Positions 9,901-20,000 of a DNA stretch of 64,000 bases are shown piece by piece. The stretch is from Sweltsa coloradensis (taxonomy: Eukaryota > Arthropoda > Insecta > Plecoptera > Chloroperlidae). The position numbers and the translations under genes are program-made. Below the pieces are notes generated by a model. The model did not search any database. It was not told the origin of the DNA and saw only the letters and a list, made by a program, of their open reading frames with translations. The stretch lies in NCBI GenBank assembly GCA_024449915.1, contig JAMZAV010000631.1:62001-126000 (forward strand), in the 5' to 3' direction. The number at the start of each line of letters is the position of its first letter. The first letter of the stretch is position 1.

Positions 9901-11362
9901 CCTTCATCCTCATCTATCACCATTCATCGTCTCAAATAGCATTAATATGAGTTGTTAAGCAATACAAATCAAAATAAACTTTAAAAGAAAACAAAGCAAG
10001 AGTATGCTAGGTATTGTAATGTCCCTGAACTCTTACTTGACTTGCTGCGACAGTTGTTTGCTTCTAGGTAGCAATAGTTGGCGAAGGTCCGTGTGACTCC
10101 CTGGTCGTTCTTCCCGCACACCCCGGGGGATTTAGAATGATGACACACGAAACGACTGCAGTCTTTCTCTCTATTGGCCACGGCCAGTCCAAGTCCCAGC
10201 ACCAGCACTAAAATATAGAAATTATTTATTTATTGAACGTTGTCCTGTTCAGTTGTAAAAACTGAATATCAATAAGGTTATGATGATCAATATTGCTTAT
10301 AATCTTGTTCAATAATGTTTATGTATGGTGTTTTTAACTGACAATATAGATTCACATCAGCATTACCCTCTATTAGGTTATTTTGTCTTCAGCAGATTGT
10401 AAAACATAAAAATAAGATGGTTGGATTTAAAAGCAAATTGATAATTAATGTATGCATCATCCACGTTGTCATTGGCCATATTGCCCTACATATTGTTTTA
10501 GGCAAACACATACCATTATTAAATACAAAGAAAACTAGAAACACATACAATAGACAGGTAATGACCCTGAGCACTGAGCAGCTAGACACATTTCGCGAAG
10601 CTAAAAAATACTAGTAGCAGTTAGAAATCGTGTTATCGACTATCGTTAATTTAAAACCATTTTATAAGCTCACTAGCATTTAAATAATTTATAGTTTTAA
10701 AATATTTTTAAACTTTCTTATATCTTGTCGCTAAACATAAAATCTTTGAGTGTATTTGTGACTCAATTTCATTAATCGGGAAACACTCCCGTAGGTGTAA
10801 TTGATTTAATAGAAATCAATCCAGAAATTACAAAATCCATCCCAGCGAGAATTTTTTTGATTTCTGGATTGATTTCTATAAAATCATTTACACCTACGGG
10901 AGTGTTTCTCCCGATTAATGAAATTGAGAAATAAACCCTCGCTCATACCTGCGTTAGGTAACGACATTATAAATCGAGTGTAGATGGTCAGTTCAAAGGC
11001 AGCAGAATCGTTGCAGTACTGTTCCAATCTATTCAGATCTACAATGCACCAACAATCCAGATTCCAGATGTTATGAAGTTAACCGTCTCGGTAGCTTAGG
11101 GGTAAAGCACCCGACCGGCAATCGGGAGACCGGGGTTCGTTACCCCGCTGGGATGGATTTTTTATTTTCTGGATTGATTTCTATGAAAAGTATTTGTGAG
11201 GAAATGTAAATTATCAAGTGTTGACCCACAAAACATGGCAATAATAAACATTGAAAGAAATACACATGTGTATAGGTGTTGTAAAATCTCAATATTTCCA
11301 CCAAATGTATCTTGAATATCTGTCCGATTCTTACCTAGAGCGAAAACAATGAACGACTTCAT
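3955..11362 (-). CDS. Secreted Kazal-type serine protease inhibitor, copy B (3 exons, TE-filled intron)
   Basis: Exons join as 11335-11362, 10037-10207 and 3955-4025 (28+171+71 nt), giving 89 residues plus TAA. Splice sites match copy A: donor G|GTAAGA, acceptor TATTTTAG, donor CAA|GTAAGAG, acceptor TTCCACAG. The signal peptide begins MKSFIVFAL. The Kazal cysteines are kept (DC, FVC, PGVCG, FANYC, NNC, LHSGRC). The reactive region differs: four residues instead of three between Cys1 and Cys2, eight instead of seven between Cys2 and Cys3, and His at the predicted P1 site instead of Ala. A one-base indel near the end shifts the tail so it runs on to ALKYNSY instead of ending at LEDD. Intron 2 is about 6 kb because several mobile elements landed in it; intron 1 carries a folded-back SINE. 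The frame is intact, so the gene may be functional. Whether transcripts splice across the long intron cannot be seen here. Confidence 0.85.
4314..5496. mobile_element. MITE-like family X element, copy 1, carrying a nested foldback
   Basis: It begins ACTAGGAAGC, shortly followed by CGCGTTGTTGGATGAGCG, and ends near CTACGCTGATCC. It matches the element at 54202-54984 along most of its length (repeated modules with AAGTCGAAGA, GCGCTCAAA and GGTTCTGTGAAAAA). It is absent from the equivalent point of unit A near 530, so it inserted after duplication. A 627-bp foldback was later inserted at 4782-5408. Confidence 0.7.
4782..5408. mobile_element. TTAA-flanked foldback element (near-complete 627-bp palindrome)
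   Basis: Almost all of the element is one inverted repeat. The arms begin GGCTATTCGACCGCG and end with its complement, closing around a short loop near 5095. TTAA flanks both ends (4778-4781 and 5409-5412). The paralogous family X copy at 54202-54984 has an unbroken GTGTTAACAAAC with one TTAA at 54866-54869, which is the empty site. No ORF. It would fold into a very long hairpin. Confidence 0.8.
6201..7565 (+). pseudogene. Transposon-encoded PIN/XPG-like protein remnant
   Basis: One frame is open from 6201 to 7565 except for a single TAA at 6531-6533, followed in the same frame by DLPFSIKDDEHDRLAAKHL. That makes a 5'-truncated, nonsense-mutated gene, not two genes. Numbering from the ATG at 6657: HPEADTMLL at 53-61, LDSEDTDVYV at 78-87, TGSDHTSGFYGHGK at 130-143, then an acidic tail. 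From memory, repeated proteins of marine invertebrates carry similar EADT, DTDV and G(C/S)DxTS blocks whose acidic residues resemble a PIN/XPG nuclease fold; this is recalled, not searched. The start was lost where the left TIR joins. A different frame to about 7707 reads a Cys-rich stretch (CSECTNDCSLIKRCYCESC) that may be a frameshifted C-terminus. It is unlikely to work. Confidence 0.65.
7683..8035. repeat. Extra internal copy of the transposon TIR
   Basis: This block repeats most of the right TIR (from GGGCTTTCATTCGAGTC to GTCATTGTCTCTCAA) in the same orientation, but lacks the outermost 38 or so bases. It is followed by about 70 bases of unrelated sequence before the full right TIR begins near 8108. 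Confidence 0.8.
8920..9504 (-). mobile_element. MITE-like family X element, copy 2
   Basis: Read on the minus strand it begins ACTAGGAAAACGCTTTAGTC then CCGCCGCGTTGATGGATGAG, the same start as the 54202 copy. Its other end reads TTGGATGAGCGAAGCGAAG. The interior differs from the other copies. It is part of an 0.8-kb block (about 8757-9585) absent from unit A. The flanks (8757-8919 and 9505-9585) are AT-rich and unassigned; 8780-8825 may be a decayed tRNA-SINE body. Confidence 0.6.
9586..9940 (+). mobile_element. 5S rRNA-derived SINE, copy in unit B
   Basis: Same element at the equivalent intron position of Kazal copy B, so it was inserted before the tandem duplication. The 5S-like A-box region GAAGTTAAGCAATCTCGGGC and the C-box region GTGGGTGACCG are kept. 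A further match to the copy at 890 runs through GCCGTTGGTCCCCTTGGTAC and the pyrimidine-rich end. Confidence 0.7.
10762..11189 (+). mobile_element. tRNA-derived SINE family I with inverted second copy, in intron 1 of Kazal B
   Basis: A 10-bp target duplication GTATTTGTGA flanks it (10752-10761 and 11190-11199), and unit A has the uninterrupted site near 2165. The right part has a tRNA-like head at about 11089-11150 (TCGGTAGCTTAGGGGTAAAG, a CCCGA/TCGGG anticodon stem, GGGGTTCG) followed by the family body TTCTGGATTGATTTCTAT. The left part is a perfect-looking hairpin of two body copies, arms 10762-10833 and 10857-10928, including ACACTCCCGTAGGTGTAA. Confidence 0.75.
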
Positions 11363-11554
11363 GTTCGTGTTGTTCTATTCGTAGTTCTTGACAAACTGAA
11401 CTGACTGACTTTACGTGGAAGTTCATCTCAATGACGTGATTTACGAGCGTAAATATTAGCATAGTGATCAAACAATTGTGTCGATAACACGACAGTAAGC
11501 TGCAATATGAGGAAGTAAACTGATATGATTGAACACCAATCAATTATTAAACTA

Positions 11555-11775
11555 ACTTAGGAAAACGCAAAGTCGTTGTTAGACGAGTGAGTGAGCCATG
11601 TGTTGAGTACCCGGTAACATTCCCTTTCCTCCCACTAACCTGTCATAGGCTAGAGTGGCGCATTATGGCCTTACAGTTGACGCGCCCTTATACCAACTCA
11701 ACTCAAACCCTGTTCCGGGGTACTTAACACATGACTCGCTCACTCGTCTAACAACGACTTTGGCGTATTCCTAGT
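11555..11775. mobile_element. Harbinger-like MITE, uninterrupted copy
   Basis: About 220 bp with about 60-bp inverted repeats, beginning ACTTAGGAAAACGC and ending GGCGTATTCCTAGT. Orthologous by position to 2527-3243 and lacking the TTAA insertion found there. It lies just upstream of Kazal copy B exon 1. Confidence 0.75.
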
Positions 11776-11844
11776 TTACAAAATGGAGTAATCGTTCTAA
11801 GGAATGGATAGATAATAATATTCTTGCTGGGAGATGAACTGCAG

Positions 11845-11845
<1 letters not shown>

Positions 11846-11892
<47 letters not shown>
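11846..11892. repeat. (CT)n microsatellite
   Basis: Long pure CT run, longer than its counterpart at 3319-3347. Confidence 0.9.
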
Positions 11893-11897
<5 letters not shown>

Positions 11898-11930
11898 CCC
11901 CCTGAATGAAGCGGTCTAACTTCTTTGCCA

Positions 11931-14900
11931 CAAGATTCCAATTCCCTGAATAAACCAAGATAAATGACAAAGTACGGAAATAGTAGGGATTATTGTGCTC
12001 TATGTGAATACTGGAGGGATGTCAGAAAGACAACATGCAAAGAGGAATGTATATACGCGTTTGTCGGTTTATATGATATTTTTGCAAACTTCAAAGAATT
12101 CCGCATCTACCAGGAAGACATGATTAAATCCTCAGGTTATGGCCAGATGAAGACAAACATTTACACAATATCCCTTGGAGTAAACATGAGAGCTGTGCGT
12201 TCTTTCTGCGCTCACCCCTTATCCCTTTGCGTTCCTTTCTTTTATAGGCCGTATCCACAGGGACCCAGGACGAAATTACATTCCAACAAACAGATAAACA
12301 AATACGAACGGCAAATAAAGAGGACATCACGTATAAAAAAGAAGATCAGACACGGCAACAATGATTAAAGGAAAGCAATAGACGTCCGTCGGGGAAGTCA
12401 TTAGGAGCGAGGACAGAGACAAAGCGCGATCATGTTGGTGAGAGTGGAGGCGTCGGGGACAGTCTGAGGTGGTGGGACAGTATGAGGTAGCGGGACTGTG
12501 TGAGGTGGTGGGACAGTTAAAATGCTAGAACAGTGAGGATTTGTGGTAGAATGAGTTGGTGGGACAGTTCAGATAAAAATACAATATTATGTGGTGAGAC
12601 AGTTTGAGGTGATTGTACAGTAGTAAATCTTATCAGTTTGCAGCGGAACAACTTAAATTGGTATTCGGTAAAAATTACCGTTCTAAGTGGTCCAATTAGG
12701 ATTTTAAACATTTTAATTTTGCAATCAAAACTATTATTTCTATAAAATGTAAACAATAAAAATACTCAATGCAGGTCATTAAATGATGCACGACAAAGGT
12801 TTTAAATAATTAAGATACCATAATGTGGTACTGTACGGTTTGTATTGACTGATATTTTGCTATCGTTTATATATTTTTTTAACAACCACAAAAATATTGT
12901 GTGAAAATAAACTAGAATTGAAATTAGTTTTTAGTTTTTATCCAAGTCCAAAATCATGTTTAAATTTTTAAACTCATTTTTCTATTTTTCTGATTGGATA
13001 TTCACGTTGTTTTTAAACACCACCTGACACCTCTATGTCCCTGATACTCGTAACGAGAGGTCAGTGATTGAGTCTAGCCTTATTATGGGCGTAACCACAC
13101 GTGTTCATATAGAACGCTGTTTCCTGAGTATTCCCTCTCAGCTAAATAACAGGTGCGATATGAGGGAAATCACAAGAACATTACCCGACTGACCATGCAT
13201 GACAATAGCTCGCTTCATTAAGGGGAAAGTAACACACTGATACTTCGGTGGGGGGGGGGGGGGGGGGTGATTACTGGACCCATTAGCAGCTAGTATTTTG
13301 TTAGGACGGCACCATTGAAGTGAAGAATTGGAGGTTTTTTCTTAAACTAAATACAAAAAATATACTGTTTTGTATAATTACTATCGGGACCGTATAGATA
13401 GCTAGTAAATAAAAATCATGTTGCCCATCTGATTGAATATTGGAGCAGTCACGAACAGTATGTATAGCCTTTTCATGTAAATACTGGTCCATCTTCTGAT
13501 AGCAAAAAATATACAACTTTTTTAAAATTTTGTAATGCGTTGCAGGTGGTTATAAGAGTCTGGACTCAGCGGAATTCCTTTTATCTTTGTAACCTAAAAG
13601 CGGTAAATTGGTGTTGACAATTATGTTTCAATTTTTTGCTTGTAAATTTCGTTTCAACCATAAATATTTTCCTCTTATCAATGCTCACTAGTCACTTGAG
13701 CTAACAGAATCATAGAACCAACTTAAACTAATTTATATAAATTATAGAAAAGTATTGTGAACGATGCAACAAGTGTAGTAATTTTATCTTGTAAGGTATC
13801 AACGACTCCATAATCACGTGTTTTCTAGTCAATTACACGTCCTAAACGATATAAGATGAAAACGCCAGCTCATCCTCAAAGATAGACGTAAACACGACAC
13901 AAAAAACAGATCCCCGTCTTCAAATTTCATTCAAGTTTTTTAAGTCTGTAAAACAAAGCGATACGTGCGTGCGTGGGTGTTTGGTTTGTTTTCACGGCCG
14001 ACTAGACGTACGACTCGCTTCCCACGGGTGTGTTTCACACGAGCGCTCCTGGTGGCGGTGCCGCTAATTGTTGGGACTCCCTCGCTCGGCCAATCAACAA
14101 GTCGCAGGTGACTAGGAAACAAAGGAGCCAACACACTTGCTCGTGTTTCCTGACGCCGTTATAAGAGACAATACAATTCTAGTTTATTATAGGTTGGCCC
14201 GGCCCTACCCTCCAATATCGTTACAACTGTCTTAGAGCAAACGAGCCGTTTCTAAAATATTATTTCACACATTTTCCCCTTTCTCCCATGTTACAATTAG
14301 TCACAAACATTAACCATCTTTATTATTTTGTAATTATGTAACAAATTTTAAACCGCCCCTACATTATAGTTATTTTTGTATTCAACTTTACGAAAATAAA
14401 TAATGCTGAGTTTCAACACATTTGGTTATTAAATTTTGTGTAACACAGTTACCCCCCCCCCCCCTCACCAAGGGTGACGTAATTTATGAACGGCCCCAAA
14501 CACAAACTTTGAGCCTTAAACCAACACATATAGGTATCATAATTTGCAATATGATGTTATTGTTTTTATGTACCGGTAGCCATATTTGACATACATCTAT
14601 CATAGGTAGGGTGGGGTACTACCAAGTACCAATTATACCTCTGGATGCTTTATTGATAGATTAATATGTTTATAAATAGTGGTGGCTCATACGGTTGGAA
14701 TGTAGGTAATAAGAGTATGGATCAAAGACGGACGTAGATTAATTTGAATTGACCCATAGCAAAAAGCTCCACCATTACTCTACTTGAAATATTGGCGTCC
14801 TTCATTGACGTTATATAACTAAACTTATCGAGTAGCAGAAACTAACTAATTGCCTTACTAGACTAGGAATAGTAGTAAGCTTGTAGAGATACCACATGTG

Positions 14901-16700
14901 CCACTTATCATAATTATATCACATCCACTAATTATAGACCGTAATTAATTAAATAATTATCCTACTAGAATCTAAATTAAATAAATGCAACGCGTGACTC
15001 ATTGGATTATGCCAGCTCCTAACAATATGATGTCCTGGGTTTGTATTTTAACCACATATTTTATCTCATAGATATCATACACAATTATATTTATAATTTG
15101 GTAATTACTATTCTCATCATCGATAGTCAAACTTCGTCGTTGTCCGCAAAAAAAAAAAAGCATGAGTGTGACAACTTTTTATTTGATACCCTTCTTCAAG
15201 TCTTTAATAATGTGTGCATACTTTTAAACGAAACAAAATTAATGGATTCGCGTTATGGGTCTACCCGCGAGGCAATAAAAGTCACTGGATACGTACGCCC
15301 ACTGCCGTGGGTGTTTGAAACTAGACCAAATCACCACATTTACACACGGCCAAGCTAAAGATTAAAAATAATCAGTCCGTGGATAAGGGAGGGGGGGGGG
15401 GTCGCTTGACTTTGTTGCTGGGGTGGCTGAGAAGTGGGATCCCCTCCCCTAACCCCCGCACCCCTCACATGGGGTGAGTTCAGCACAACATCTGTATATG
15501 CAATGCACCCCGATTATTATCTACTCACTCGCAGCACAAGGGGGGGGGAGGGGGGGGGGGGAGATTAGTGAGAGAATCGATTCGATTATCAATCGATATT
15601 AAACAATTTCTTATTCGATTTCGGCACACAAGCTTAAACGCACCCCTCCTCGCCCATCCGTCGTCTTCGTCATAATTGTTATATTGAATATTTAAATAAA
15701 TTTGAATAATTTCTTACCGGAATGTATCGCTCTCGATTAACATGATATCAGACTGGGAGACAAGGATCACGTGATGGAGACTGATAGTTCACCTTCCTGC
15801 CACGTGGCGTCTAGGACATTTAAATTAATGTCTCTTTGGTAGAACAAATCGCCGTGAACGAGAATTATTGTTGTAATTGTCAAGACGTCTTCTCATTTAG
15901 AGGAAATGGACAGTTTATTCATGACCCATATTAAGGGTAATTCATCACATGTGGACTTATTTCAATAAAATATCACGATGATCTATCTTATTGAGAGACA
16001 ATCCAGGATATAGGATGCGATGTGACAATTGACAATACTGATGGAAAGAGGAAGGAATTGGGAGCTGTCTCAACTCGAAATGCATTCGTTTATTAAAATG
16101 TGTTTCTATCACGAAATAACAAATGAATTGAGATAAACAGGAAAAGTACAGCATCCAATAGGGCATTCTAAAATAATGACCTAAACTGATGTAAGGGGTT
16201 TTTGAACTATACACATGATCAAAGTCGAACTTAGCAGGATATTATTGCTATTTCAAGTTAATCATTCCAAGAATACGTATCTCGCTAGTTCCATGTGTGT
16301 GAGGGTGGAGATATAGCCCACGTGTTTATAACGTGTTGGCTGAGTCTTCCGCTGCTAGTCAACCGGCAATGCAACTTGAAAGCACAAGCCGATAGTGTTA
16401 AAGCTTTTGTTTGACTGTGTGGTTAGGCTATAAATATAGATTTATTTACTTGTGACATCTCAGGATGGATGTGTGGTGTTGCTACTCGGGGGGTAGATGA
16501 GATGCATATAATCGAGTGATATTAATGACTTCAAAAAAGAGCGACGCGCCCCAATTCTGTCGCTTTTCGCTGCGTCTCATCGCACCTCAACTCAACGCTA
16601 TCCAACATAAACATGTTTAAAAGTTAATCAATCATGGCCGATGCCAACAGACGAGAAGAGCAGAAATACCACTGAGAGGCAATACCATTTCGTATAACAT
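11931..16700. other. Intergenic, no supportable gene
   Basis: AT-rich. It contains an 18-base G run at 13250-13267, C runs near 14452, and G-rich tracts near 15388 and 15541. E-box CACGTG sites lie at 15767 and 15799. Open frames here are short, lack domain features and read as chance. Confidence 0.6.
13250..13267 (+). repeat. Poly-G run (18 G)
   Basis: Uninterrupted G homopolymer; length may be affected by sequencing error. Confidence 0.9.
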
Positions 16701-16724
16701 GTTTTTATGTGTATAATTTGTACA

Positions 16725-16860
16725 TTTATTTATTTGTTTATTTATTTAACGTATATCCTATTCAGTTAAAAAACTTATTTACAAAGGAGGACAAGTAACT
16801 AATTACATCTAATTACATAAGTGCAGACACAACAATGAACGATGAAAACGCCAAAGTCGT
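16725..16860 (-). repeat. Retrotransposon 3'-tail fragment, GACGTTAAATAAA family
   Basis: A TTTATTTA microsatellite, then AACGTATATCCTATTCAGTT and TTTACAAAGGAGGACAAG on the plus strand. The long match to 26340-26440 (including GTGCAGACACAACAATGA) shows a dispersed family. The A/T-rich simple tail marks the minus-strand 3' end of a LINE or SINE. Confidence 0.6.
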
Positions 16861-16883
16861 TGTTAGACGAGTGAGTGAGTCAT
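16844..16883 (+). mobile_element. MITE terminal fragment
   Basis: GAAAACGCCAAAGTCGTTGT then TAGACGAGTGAGTGAG, the inner TIR of the 2527/11555/62572 family, with no second end. Confidence 0.65.
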
Positions 16884-19800
16884 GAAGATGATGCATTTTT
16901 CAAACAGACATCAGGTTATAAGTAGTTCACGTACAGATGGTCATATTAAAGTCTGACGTATAAAGGTCCATCCTCCTACGTAGGCTTATCATTCCTAAAT
17001 AAAGCAATTATTTTACTATTGTCAATTTCAAGAGGATTTGTGGGCAAGTGAGCGAGCGATGATAATATTCCTATCAACCAAGTAACACACTGCGACTATC
17101 CCCACGACTCAAGACGTAAAGACTTGATTCTAGTATTACCCACCCATGTCTGACACATGAGACTAGCTGGAAGGTGTTAACTCTCAACGCACGTAAAGTT
17201 GAAATCGCAATAATATCCTGTTGAGTCTAGTTTCCCGTATTAACTCTAGGTGGCGGTGTAATCGCACCGCGTGCTTACAGGGAATTACGTCAGAAGTAAG
17301 TACTTGCGCTCGGTCGTAATGAGATCGTTAAGCTACTGCTCGTTATTTGACAGACTCCAGACAAGATTCTGCATGTTATTACGCTTCAACTTCGAGGTGG
17401 AGAACTATGGAAACTCACTTCATTGGAAATTACAAGTGAATGTGATAAGATGAACTAGGCTTTTACGACACGTACCCAAACTACAAAATTTTACACTCCT
17501 TTGAATTTTGCACCCTTTCCCCTTTTGAGTTAAAGACAAAAAATGGGGCACTACCTATGGTACCCCCCTCCTCTTATTCTGCGAGAGGTGCAAAATGATG
17601 CATAAAAGTCCCAAAAATACACTTTTTATTAATAGAGAATAGGTGATAGAAAAGGGGTACTACGATTAAGTTGGCATTCCTCATTTTTTTTGTTTTAATT
17701 CGAATTTTAAAGGGGGTGAAAAAATTAAAAATAGGGGAGAAAATGGTGTATTTTGGGTAAAATAATTTATGTATGTTTTGTTTTAAATTCTCGTTGGGAG
17801 GGATATCTTAATTGCCCCGTAGATTAGTTATCTTTATTCTATGTGTCGTTGCGACGTGTCGATGATGAGGCACTGCTCGACGTTTCAACACCCATGTTGG
17901 TGGCTTCTTTAAGGCTGATGTGATGAGTGGTGATTCTGGTTGTATTTTTTCCTAACCTATCGGTAAAACCAATCAAACTAACTATTGGCAGATTTAGAAA
18001 CGTGCAAATAGATTAGATTCAAATCTTAAAATATGGATTTTAATTAATATAAAAAAAGAGTTAAACTTTTAAGCAAGTAGTGATGAGTAAAGAATTACAC
18101 CCTGTCCATGAGGCAATGACAGCTATTTCAATATTAAATCACTTAATCAGATTAACTTGCCCGAATGATTTCATATCACCAACCTTTTTAGTAATTCTGT
18201 AGAATCAAGGCAGCATAAAAAAATAACGACGTAACTTTTTTTAAAGTAAAATCCTCATTATCTCCGTGAACAAGGCCTAGTCTAATGTAATTAAAACTCC
18301 AAGAAGATGTTCCTAATTGTTCGCCTACTCCATCTGCTGCTCAACTCTTTCGACCCTTAAATTTCCGAGCGACCTCACGCAGCTGTGCCCAGCAGAATTA
18401 TCCGATGTTGGGGGGTTTATGAATCGGAATCATATAATAATAGCTACATTCATTCTCTGGGCCAAGTCATCTTTACCTTTCCAACAATTATTATCAATTT
18501 GTGTACGTCAGGTTCATTTATTGTATGGAAAGCATGAGTTACAACAATTGAGTACCCAATCTAGGAAATATTGGTAAAAAAAATTAATCCTTATAGATCG
18601 TGCTCAAATAGAAGGGATTAACGAAACTCCATACGAGTAATTTACTTCTCCCTGCCTTATGGCTGAAAAGTGAAACATTTGGCCTAGGTGGGCCTGGGCT
18701 TGAAGCAGGTGCTGTTTCACCATGAAGCATGAAGCACACTAAACATTCAGAACAGTGGCCACAATACCGCTTAATTTGCATTTATATATAAAATAAGAAG
18801 AAAAAAATATATTCTAAATAACCTACTACCTCAGTCAATAATAATAAAATTATATATTTGAAGGGTCAGTTGCTGTTTCAATTAATTTTGGTTTAAACAC
18901 CGAATTGAACCTGAATGTAATTTACAAGAATGTATTTATTTATAAATTCTTAAACCCTCAACGTTAGTGAATAATTTTCGAATGAAATATGATCAGGAAT
19001 ATCTTGCATTATTTTGAGAGTGAATAATACGGTAAAGGATTCTTGAATTGGATGTAGTCCCACCATGATAGTCGTTTTACTTTTTAGTATTGATTAAGTT
19101 AAATTAATTACATAAGCTGTTATCACATTAAGCAACTATAGTCCAATTTTGAATTAGACTCAATATTATTCTGTAAACTTTAGTTGACTGTGGTGTGTTA
19201 TAACCAGGGTAACCTTGTTAAACCCTTAATCCAGGTAGGCTGTTGGTGTCAGATAGGAAAACCAGCACGATATGTAAATGTTATTAACCAACATCCAAAC
19301 ACTTACCTCGATGCCTGCATGTTATTGTACGGCGCGTGCATACCATCATCGCATCGGAAGGGTGCCAATAAAATATACTAGGAAACATATGTTGTGTTGA
19401 CCTAAACCAGTCAGGAGGAACAAAACCCTTTTATTAGTTCACGAAATCAATTTACAAACTGAATTATTCAACGCAATTATAGAATGCAACGTAACATAAC
19501 ATCACTTGTGAATTGTGATGCACATCGCGAACTACCGTACATCAAACATTGACTTGTTATTACTTCCACAAGTACGATATTATTTAAATTAGAATGGTAA
19601 ACAAGCCAAAGGCAATCAAATGGGTGAATAGTTTTGAGTAAACCTATTGATGTTGTTCATGGGTGGTGCTATGTTGTTATGTTCCGCTGTCAATGTACAT
19701 TACAAAGACGTATACAATGCATAGCTATTCTTAATATTATACAAGTTTATGCTTGTAAAAGCATGAGCTTCACGACCTCGTTTAGCGTCCTCGAGTCTCA

Positions 19801-19920
19801 GACCTCTACCGCGATTCAAGTACCCTTATCCGCCTTTTGCCTTTCAATTTGTCTAACTTTATAAATTGTCATGTTCTCTTTGTTTTTTCATGTAATGTTT
19901 AATTTGCAACTCTGTTATCA
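16884..19920. other. Intergenic, no supportable gene
   Basis: A CTCF-like core CTAGGTGGCGG lies at 17246-17256. A locally C- then G-rich patch lies at about 17500-17760. The rest is AT-rich with short chance ORFs only. Confidence 0.55.
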
Positions 19921-19924
19921 CTGT

Positions 19925-20000
19925 GTCAGGCTCCAGAGGGCACACTTGCCCTGCATTAGCCTTCCTGCCCTATGGGCAGGTAAAATACAATAAATTAATT
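19925..20000 (+). repeat. Non-LTR retrotransposon 3' end
   Basis: A hairpin CCTGCCC-TAT-GGGCAGG is followed by TAAAATACAATAAATTAATT. A stem-loop then an A-rich tail is typical of LINE 3' termini. No reverse transcriptase is visible upstream, so it is 5'-truncated. Confidence 0.5.

Larger units (their letters stand above)
3733..11930. repeat. Tandem duplication, unit B (expanded by insertions)
   Basis: It matches unit A in blocks: 3733-4313 to 1-530, 5498-5714 to about 530-715, 8582-8756 to about 715-880, 9586-10760 to 890-2165, and 11190-11930 to about 2165-3372. The gaps are insertions of about 1.18, 2.86, 0.83 and 0.43 kb that are absent from unit A. Bases 3373-3732 between the units may be the part of the repeat whose partner lies left of the window. 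Confidence 0.85.

Noticed and set aside
11089..11160. A functional tRNA gene
   Set aside because: The anticodon stem and B-box are tRNA-like, but U33 is replaced, the T-arm is imperfect, the acceptor ends do not pair and it is fused to a SINE body.
12124..12368. Overlapping frames near a proximal CT repeat as an upstream gene
   Set aside because: Low-complexity basic tail, no homology between the duplicated units and no conserved motif.
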